In this document: one piece after another, positions 57,401 through 64,000 of the stretch
How the letters are laid out: each line of letters opens with the position of its first letter
How positions within the stretch are numbered: the stretch's first letter is position 1
Source of the DNA: Macrostomum hystrix
Taxonomy: Eukaryota > Platyhelminthes > Macrostomidae
DNA: 64,000 nucleotides
Assembly: GCA_950097015.1 (NCBI GenBank)
Contig: CATNEN010000025.1
Location: forward strand, 2,711,001 to 2,775,000
Reading direction: 5' to 3'
Translations under genes and position numbers: made by a program
The notes under the pieces: generated by a model
The model's database searches: none
The model's input: the letters and a program-made list of their open reading frames with translations, nothing else
What the model was told of the DNA's origin: nothing

Positions 57401-60400
57401 AAACTCAATTTTCAACACTAACAGAGAACGATGCAGTTATAAGCCGGCAGTGTTTACATATAATTGTCCAACACAAATACAAAAATGAAGTTTGGGATAA
57501 AGAACTTCAGATAATTAACAATGATTAAAGCAGTGGATTACTAATCAAATCGCGAATCCCTTGTTGCAGACGCTGCTTTAGATAAAAGAAGACGATTTTT
57601 TGTTAGAATGGACCCGTTCTCATTTAATATTGTTGAATTTTAAGTGAACAAGCTTTTCTCTTTTCATTATTTGAAGAAAAACGAAGCACGAAATTCTCTT
57701 TAATTAAGGCATAAACTAGGCGCTGTCCATTTAGAGGAAATAGTGAATGATCTGGAAAAGAATAAGTTTGGGAGAATTGCAGTGCAATGATTACTTAAAG
57801 ACTACTAAAGATTACTACAGCCATAGATACGAAGTAGCTCGTAGTTGCCAGAAACGTTGCTGTAGAAGTTTAATGTAGAGGATGTCAAATAAGATCGTAA
57901 GTGTCAGATATTTTTGTAGGTGCTAAAATGGTTGTCGGTGTCAGATAGAGTTGTGGGTGTAAGGGATGGCTGCGGGTGTCAGGGATGGCTACGAGTGTCA
58001 GATATGGCTGTGAGTGTCAGATATGGCTGTGGGTGTCAGATATGGCTGTGAGTGTCAGATATGGCTGTGAGTGTCAGATATGGCTGTGGGTGCCAGATAT
58101 GGCTGTGGGTGTCAGATATGGCTGTGGGTGTCAGATATGGCTGTGGGTGTCAGATATGGCTGTGGGTGTCAGATATGGCTGTGAAAGTCAGATATGGCTG
58201 TGGGTGTCAGATATGGCTGGGGTGTCAGATATGGCTGTGGGTGTCAGATATGGCTGTGAGTGTCAGATATGGCTGTGGGTGTCAGATATGGCTGCGAGTG
58301 TCAGATATGGCTGTGGGTGTCAGATATGGCTGTGAGTGTCAGATATGGCTGTGAGTGTCAGATATGGCTGTGGGTGTCAGATATGACCGTGGGTGTCAGA
58401 TATGGCTGTGAGTGTCAGATATGGCTGTGAGTGTCAGATATGGCTGTGAGTGTCAGATATGGTTGTGAGTGTCAGATATGGCTGTGGGTGTCAGATATGG
58501 CTGCGAGTGTCAGATATGGCTGTGAGTATCAGATATGGCTGTGGGTGTCAGATATGACCGTGGGTGTCAGATATGGCTGTGAGTGTCAGATATGGCTGTG
58601 AGTGTCAGATATGGCTGTGGGTGTCAGATATGGCTGCGAGTGTCAGATATGGCTGTGGGTGTCAGATATCGCTGGGGTGTCAGAAATGGCTGGGGTGTCA
58701 GACCAAGCGCTCACCTCGTTCTCCTCGCTGAGGCGCTGACCTGTAGGCATCGTTAGACCGGTCCGGGTACATCTGCCGGGTGCAGAGTTGGGTGAGGGTT
58801 TGGCGAGTGTTTTAGCCGCGACTTGACAAATGGCTTGCACTTTCTTTTAGATTCGTTCGACTCCCGTCTATACTGTCACTCTAGCTTCTCTGACACTAAG
58901 CTCTGACACTAATCTCTCTGTCTTCTCTTGAGAGCTGTGACTGTCGGGCGTTTGAGTATATGCTCAACCAGCCAGGCTTTCTTCATTTAACATGAGAAGG
59001 AGTGGAGATCTGAGACGGTTGGGCGGATGGGACAAACTCAGACTGCCCCCACCCCAGTCGCACTATGATTCGCTGGCCCCACCTCCGATTCCAGTTGCTT
59101 GAGCTGCAAATATCCTCACCATACCCTGCTCCCTCTCTGAGCACAGAGGAAACACTGATATGTGGGGAAAATATTAGGGCTGCTCTAGGGATGGAGCGAA
59201 CAAGTGCGACTTGCACTTTATTAATCCCAAGTTTCAGTCCTCCCAGTTCCGAATCAAGTCGCCTGCAAGCAATATTGCACTTCCAAAATAGGATAAAAAC
59301 TAACCAAACACCTGTTGGGTCAGCGGCTCCTACCAAACACTCACACCTGTTACACCTGTTAGGTGAGCAGCTCCTACCAAACACTCACACCTGTTACACC
59401 TGTTAGGTGAGCAGCTCCTACCAACAACTCTCACCTGTTAGACCTGTTAGGTGAGCAGCTCCTACCAAACACTCACACCTGTTACACCTGTTAGGTGAGC
59501 AGCTCCTACCAAACACTCACACCTGTTAGGTGAGCAGCTCCTACCAAACACTCACACCTGTTAGGTGATGAGCTCCTACCAAACACTCACACCTGTTAGG
59601 TGAGCGGCTCCTACAAACACTCTCACCTGTTAGGTGAGCGTCTCCTACAAACAACTCTCACCTGTTAGACCTGTTAGGTGAGCAGCTCCTACAAACACTC
59701 ACACCTGTTAGGTGAGCAGCTCCTACAAACACTCACACCTGTTAGGTGAGCAGCTTCTACAAACACTCACACCTGTTAGGTGAGCAGCTCCTACAAACAC
59801 TCTCACCTGTTAGGTGAGCAGCTTCTACAAACACTCTCACCTGTTAGGTGAGCAGCTCCTACCAAACACTCTCACCTGTTAGGTGAGCAGCTCCTACAAA
59901 CACTCTCACCTGTTAGGTGAGCAGCTCCTACCAAACACTCACACCTGTTAGGTGAGCAGCTCCTACAAACACTCTCACCTGTTAGGTGAGCAGCTCGTAC
60001 AAACACTCTCACCTGTTAGGTGAGCAGCTCCTACCAAACACTCTCACCTGTTAGGTGAGCAGCTCCTACCAAACACTCACACCTGTTAGGTGAGCAGCTC
60101 CTACCAAACACTCACACCTGTTAGGTAAGTAACTCACTGGAGTTGGCGTAACGCTTGACTCTCGCGGGCATGCCAGTCGGAACCAAGTTGGCTGATCGTT
60201 GAAGCTGCAGCTGGACAAGTTGATGGCAGTCTGTAAACAAGTAAAAAAATGAGAAGTATTTGGCTCGTATCTGGCACTGGTTTATAACAACCTAACATAA
60301 CTCGAGGGACGAAAAGAGAATCCAAAAGGCGATAGCGGGCCTGATTGACTTGATAGATGCGACAGTGTGGAGATGAGACAGAGGAGAGATGAGATGGGGG

Positions 60401-63400
60401 AGAGATAAGACGGGGGAGAGATGAGACAGGGGAGAGATGAAATGGGGGAGAGATAAGACGGGGGAGAGATGAGACAGGGGAGAAATGAGACACGGGAGAG
60501 ATGAGACGGGGGAGAGATGGTACAGGGGAGAGATGAGACGGGGGATAGATGAGACGGGGGACAGATGAGACAGAGGAGAGATGAGACAGAGGAGAGATGA
60601 GACACGGGATAGATGAGACGGGGGACAGATGAGACAGAGGAGAGATGAGACAGAGGAGAGATGAGACAGGGGAGAGATGAGACGGGGGAGAGAAGAGACA
60701 GGGGAGAGAAGAGACAGGGGAGAGAAGAGACAGGGGAGAGATGAGACAGGGGAGAGATGAGATAGGCGAGAGGTGAGACAGAGGAGATGAGAAAACAACG
60801 GAGAGATGAGACAGGTAAGAGATGAGACAGGGGAGAGAAGAGACAGGGGAGAGATGAGACAGGGGAGAGATGAGACAGGGGAGAGAAGAGACAGGTAAGA
60901 GATGAGACAGGGGAGAGATGAGACAGGGGAGAGATGAGAGACAGGGGAGAGATGAGAGACAGGGGAGAGATGAGAGACAGGGGGAGATGAGACAGGGGAG
61001 AGATGAGAGACAGGGGAGAGAAGAGACAGGGGAGAGAAGAGACAGGGGAGAGAAGAGACAGGGGAGAGATGAGACAGGGGAGAGAAGAGACAGGGGAGAG
61101 ATGAAATGGGGTGGAGGTGTTGAAAGTTGTTGAAGGGGCAGGGGGCGGATATGGGTGCTTCGAGGGTCGGATCTTGCCGCTTACAGGATGTGGCCGCCAT
61201 GTGCCCTAAAATATCTGATGTCTTTGAAACTTGTCATTTTACCTCGCCGATGATCTCCGAGCCGTTGAAATCGTCGTAGTCAAGCACTTCAACTCGGATG
61301 CTGCCCTCGCGAATATCTTTCTCAGTAACTGGGACGAAGATGAATGTCTGATTCCACATCGGGTCATTGTTGTAGGACACTATCTTCGACTGTCGCTGCT
61401 CGCTGCAATCGACATACTTATTAACTTCACTTTTATTTCATTTAACTAACAGTGAAAAGTCAAACTCAATGGACACTGGCCGTAAGTTAAAATCGGAAAA
61501 TATTTGTAGGAGCGAAGCTATTTTCAAATAATTTTTTATTTAGTCTATTGTGTTGCTAAAGAACACAAATTGTACCAGCGGAGTCAGGAATCAAACCCCC
61601 GACCTTCAAGTCGTGAGTCCAATGCTCTAACCACTAGGCTGCAACCACGGTATTTTTTGAAACACCTAATTTTAAACAACCTCAGTCGAACCACGTGACT
61701 AGTCTCAGCCAGTCACAACTAAGCTAGGCGATTTTAAGAAACTCTTGTAGTCGAGGAAAACACCCCTTTACCCGCCCGCCCTCAATCGAATCACGAGACT
61801 GGCTTTAGCCAAGGAAATTTCAAGCATTTCACTATTTTTTACGCAGTCCCTACTCGACCCATGATTGGCTGACGCAGTTAAGATTTGTTGCTATTTTCAG
61901 AAACTTGGCTGGAAAACCCCCAGTCGAAGCACGTGATTGGTCTCAGCCAAAAAAATTTGCTGAACGATTTATAATTTTTCCACGGTAGAGAATTAGTGCC
62001 AGTATGATTTGAAAAGCCGCCAAAAAAGAAATCACGTCAAGCAATTTGGCCTCACTTTAGATAAGGCAGAAGGCTGAGCACCACGAAGGCGTTTGACAAC
62101 TGATTTCTAGCCGGTGGCACCAAGTTGAAGGCCGACAGTAGGCCGACCGTGAGGCTGGCGCTATCCAGGTCGTACCAGAATTTCAATTGGATCCGACCGG
62201 CAGATGATGTCAGCAAAGAGCGGATCGACTCCTGTGAGTTGGCCCTGGCCACAGTGCGGCCGGCCACTGCGGATTATCGAGGAGGGAGAGAGGATTAGCT
62301 AGAATCTTAGGGATTAGGAGGAATCTTAGGGATTAGAAGAAATCTTAGGGATTAGGAGAAATCTTAGGGATTATGAAGAATCTTAGGGATTAGGAGAAAT
62401 CTTAGGGATTAGGAGAAATCTTAGGGATTAGGAGAAATCTTAGGGATTATGAAGAATCTTAGGGATTAGAAAGAATCTTAGGGATTAGGAGGAATCTTAG
62501 GGATTAGGAGAAATCTTAGGGATTATGAAGAATCTTGGCGATTAGAAAGAATCTTAGGGATTAGAAAGAATCTTGGGGATTAGAAAGAATCTTAGGGATT
62601 AGGAGAAATCTTAGGGATTATGAAGAATCTTAGGGATTATGAAGAATCTTAGGGATTAGGAGGAATCTTAGGGATTAGGAGAAATCTTAGGGATTATGAA
62701 GAATCTTAGGGATTAGAAAGAATCTTGGGGATTAGAAAGAATCTTAGGGATTAGGAGAAATCTTAGGGATTAGGAGAAATCTTAGGGATTAGGAGAAATC
62801 TTAGGGATTAGCAAGAATCTTAGGGACTTCTGTACGATTTTTTTCTATCATATTTTGTGCAGGAGAACTAAGGATGTTTCAGTAAGCAAAATAGGATTAG
62901 CATAATCAATAGATAGGATCATTGAAGGGTCAAGAATCCTCACAATTCGCTACTTTTCCAGAAGTGGTTGCCGTGCAACCTCGGGGCATGAAGTACTTAT
63001 GCAAATTAGCTTTGAATGAGAAAAATTTATATTTCGAGATATAGGTTAGAATAATAAATTTTTTGTAGTGAAAACATGAAAAAAGAATTGTGACAAGAAA
63101 ATAATAAACTTGATTAGAAGAAAAGAGACTAGAAACATAGAAGGTAGAGAACAGAAGGAGGTGAGGAGGCAGATGTAATGAGTGTGGAGGGAAGTGGAGA
63201 GAAGGGGAGAGGGAGAGCGGAGGGGAGAGGGAGAGCGAAGGGGAGAGCGGAGGGAGGGGAGAGGGAGAGCGAAGGGGAGAGGGAGAGTGACGGGGAGAGG
63301 GAGAGTGAAGGGGAGAGGAAGAGCGAAGGGGAGAGGAAGAGCGGAGGGAGGGGAGAGGGAGAGCGGAGGGAGGGGAGAGGGAGAGCGGAGGGAGGGGAGA

Positions 63401-63738
63401 GGGAGAGCGAAGGGGAGAGGGAGAGCGGAGGGGAGAGTGAGAGCGGAGGGGAGAGTGAGAGCGGAGGGAGGGGAGAGGGAGAGCGGAGGGAGGGGAGAGG
63501 GAGAGCGAAGGGAGGGGAGAGCGGAGGGGAGAGGGAAGGTGTGGAAGGGGTGAGAGAGTAGAGAGACAGGGAAGAGAGACAATAGGGAATTGTAGATATG
63601 AAAAGTGCAGAGACAGTGCTGGAGAGGAGGCACAGATCAGTCTTTCTGTATCCCAACTGTCGATTGCGAGTTTAGTTTTTCAAGTCCGACTCACCCTGGC
63701 TGGCCCTGCTCAGCGGTCGATCTTTGTAGCCTCCGTTG
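48478..63738 (-). CDS. RIMS: RIM active-zone scaffold, C-terminal part with C2A and C2B
   Basis: Nine exons join in phase: 63738-63695, 62266-62056, 61402-61243, 60230-60138, 58772-58715, about 55461-54763, 51678-51405, 50376-50037 and 48735-48478. The 5-prime part lies off the right edge. Exon one gives KDRPLSRASQ. C2A spans the next three (RIQLKFWYDLDSASLTVGLL, DPMWNQTFIFVPV, INLSSCSFNDQPTWFRL). The linker carries YAATFVTPGKKRQLPQVP, polyglycine, GLNRKSSSATNLEKKHKG and polyQ. C2B is unmistakable: FVEGLGPGQLVGRQVLGTP, LEVEVIRARGLYAKKG, PAPYVKVYLLESKN, DPLYQQQL, then VTVWGDYGRMDRKAFMGVC and VIGWYKLYPTSSLV. RIM links Rab3 and Munc13 to calcium channels at release sites; its C2 domains do not bind calcium, and the C2A loop-1 aspartates are absent here. 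The 55461 start could be 55476. Extra linker exons may be missed. Every intron large enough is dominated by a tandem array. Confidence 0.9.
48885..49905. repeat. 23-bp minisatellite in the last RIM intron
   Basis: About 45 units close to GATTCGAGTAGGGATCAGAT plus GGG. Blocks with GATTATGGATCAGATGAGG recur three times in the same order. Confidence 0.95.
50410..51380. repeat. 30-bp minisatellite filling a RIM intron
   Basis: About 32 units close to AATCCTGAAACCCACCACCC plus ACCCCATACC. It occupies over 90% of the 1028-base intron. The RNA-sense (minus) strand is G-rich, with GGGGTGGGTGGTGGG in most units. Confidence 0.97.
51745..51905 (-). mobile_element. S2 SINE 3-prime fragment in a RIM intron
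   Basis: GAGCTGCGGGCAATGGCACA, TTTGGTGACACTAGACCC and AGCACACACGCACACAGATA match reverse S2. Confidence 0.8.
51906..52974. other. RIM intronic sequence
   Basis: Mixed-composition DNA. A 60-codon minus-strand frame exists but has no splice support. Confidence 0.4.
52975..54565. repeat. 31-bp minisatellite in a RIM intron
   Basis: About 51 units close to TCTGACTAATGAAGATTTAG plus TTCCGTCCTGC. AAG/AGG, GTCC/ATCC and CTC/TTT variants recur in blocks. Confidence 0.96.
55545..55715 (+). mobile_element. S2 SINE 3-prime half in a RIM intron
   Basis: CACTGCCTGACGATGCGATA, CAGGGCAGATGTACACACC and CTCCTCGCTGGCTGCGGGTC match S2, ending in an (AAT)n tail. Confidence 0.82.
55790..56485. repeat. 33-bp minisatellite in a RIM intron
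   Basis: About 21 units close to TTGCGACTTATTTACCATAG plus ACACTATCGAACG. Scattered TACCATAGAC remnants continue to about 57050, showing a decayed flank. Confidence 0.93.
56486..57929. other. RIM intronic sequence with decayed repeat
   Basis: Degenerate pieces of the 33-bp repeat reach 57050. An 80-codon minus-strand frame (57395-57153, starting MHNSQYGVPSQPSF) is open but unsupported. Confidence 0.4.
57930..58700. repeat. 19-bp minisatellite in a RIM intron
   Basis: About 40 units of GTGTCAGATATGGCTGTGR. Because 19 is not a multiple of three, the reading frame rotates from unit to unit yet stays open for over 100 codons. Confidence 0.95.
58773..59299. other. RIM intronic sequence
   Basis: Unique sequence with no supported exon. 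Confidence 0.35.
59300..60128. repeat. 32-35-bp palindromic minisatellite in a RIM intron
   Basis: About 24 units built around CTCACCTGTTAGGTGAG, a perfect inverted repeat with a five-base loop, plus CAGCTCCTACCAAACA. It ends about ten bases from the C2A exon donor at 60138. Confidence 0.95.
60360..61105. repeat. Purine-only GA-rich array in a RIM intron
   Basis: About 750 bases of GAGAGATGAGACAGGGGA-type units with purines on the plus strand almost throughout (the C and T of GATGAGACA are the only interruptions). Confidence 0.9.
61403..62055. other. RIM intron with an S1 fragment
   Basis: Apart from the reverse S1 head at 61553-61650, the rest is unique sequence with several loosely similar CAGTCGAANCACGTGA stretches. 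Confidence 0.45.
61553..61650 (-). mobile_element. S1 SINE 5-prime fragment
   Basis: Reverse tRNA-like head only: CAAACCCCCGACCTTCAAGT (box B side) and CTCTAACCACTAGGCTGCAA (box A side), in a RIM intron. Confidence 0.8.
62285..62825. repeat. 20-bp minisatellite in a RIM intron
   Basis: About 27 units close to AATCTTAGGGATTAGGAGAA, with ATGAAG and AGAAAG variants. It begins fewer than 20 bases from a C2A exon acceptor. Confidence 0.95.
63178..63560. repeat. Purine-only GGGAGAGGGAGAGCGGAG array
   Basis: About 380 bases of G/A-rich units with isolated C residues, in a RIM intron. It is open in two frames on each strand. Confidence 0.92.
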
Positions 63739-63799
63739 CTGAAATGGGTTTTGTGTGCGCAGCAATGCGACGTTTCGGAATAAGATATGCTTGTCTACA

Positions 63800-63920
63800 C
63801 AGAGACAGGATGAGACAGGATCAGACAGGATGTGACAGGATGAGACAGGATCAGACAGGATGTGACAGGATGAGACAGGATGAGACAGGATGAGACAGGA
63901 TGAGACAGGATGAGACAGAC
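63800..63920. repeat. 10-bp GATGAGACAG array
   Basis: About twelve copies with GATCAGACAG and GATGTGACAG variants, just upstream of the first recovered RIM exon. Confidence 0.93.
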
Positions 63921-64000
63921 AGTGAAGTTAATGCACTCTAATCTTATAAAGTAATTGCCACACAGAAAGAAAATTCTAGCCAACGGTCGTCATTACGAGA

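Noticed and set aside
60292-61200. 302-codon Ser/Pro/Leu-rich frame
   Set aside because: It is the complement of the purine array, with no start context, domain or splice support.

Overview
The window looks like nuclear DNA of an invertebrate bilaterian animal. It carries split genes with GT-AG introns, AATAAA signals, and animal-specific proteins (a RIM active-zone scaffold, a synaptotagmin-like protein, an Alx-type paired-like homeodomain, SSR4, PDCD6, TPGS2, Rae1). It also carries two families of tRNA-derived SINEs. A flatworm or other spiralian is my guess; nothing here fixes the phylum. There are no bacterial genes, no CRISPR array and no recognisable transposase or reverse transcriptase.

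Layout: a 28-bp array (1-650) and an unrecognised polyQ gene (701-2998, minus); a 20-bp array (3.8-5.2 kb) and SINEs; a synaptotagmin-like gene (6628-9597, plus, 4 exons, about 451 aa); a 33-bp array (10.2-11.2 kb); Rae1 (13777-11305, minus, 3 exons, 363 aa); AT-rich DNA and two abutting arrays (15.8-18.1 kb); a C-type-lectin gene with a decayed copy behind it (20.2-21.2 kb, plus); a small Gly-rich CCHC/RS gene (23199-22179, minus); 7-bp and 15-bp arrays (25.4-26.9 kb); an Alx-like homeobox gene (32693-27120, minus, first exon not found); 24-bp and 36-bp arrays; PDCD6/ALG-2 (39083-36047, minus, 191 aa); a 23-bp array; SSR4 (42898-41619, minus, 177 aa); a possible small membrane-protein ORF at 44.1-44.3 kb; TPGS2 (45235-46775, plus, 315 aa); and the C-terminal part of a RIM gene (63738-48478, minus, nine exons recovered, running off the right edge).

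Exon joins were accepted only where splice sites, reading phase and family homology agreed. That makes Rae1, PDCD6, SSR4, TPGS2, the synaptotagmin-like gene and the RIM C2 exons secure. The polyQ gene, the Gly-rich CCHC gene and the small 44-kb ORF are tentative. The genes belong to separate housekeeping, ciliary, developmental and neuronal roles. There is no sign of a functional cluster, although RIM and the synaptotagmin-like protein both belong to presynaptic or exocytic families.

The striking feature is tandem repeats. About 28 different minisatellites (units of 7-42 bp), mostly private to one locus, add up by my rough sum to about 22-23 kb, roughly a third of the window. Several introns are little more than splice sites wrapped around one array. 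Six otherwise unrelated arrays share a GGGATC core, and one array has clearly grown out of a piece of a SINE. This array-filled intron architecture is the best candidate for something undescribed.
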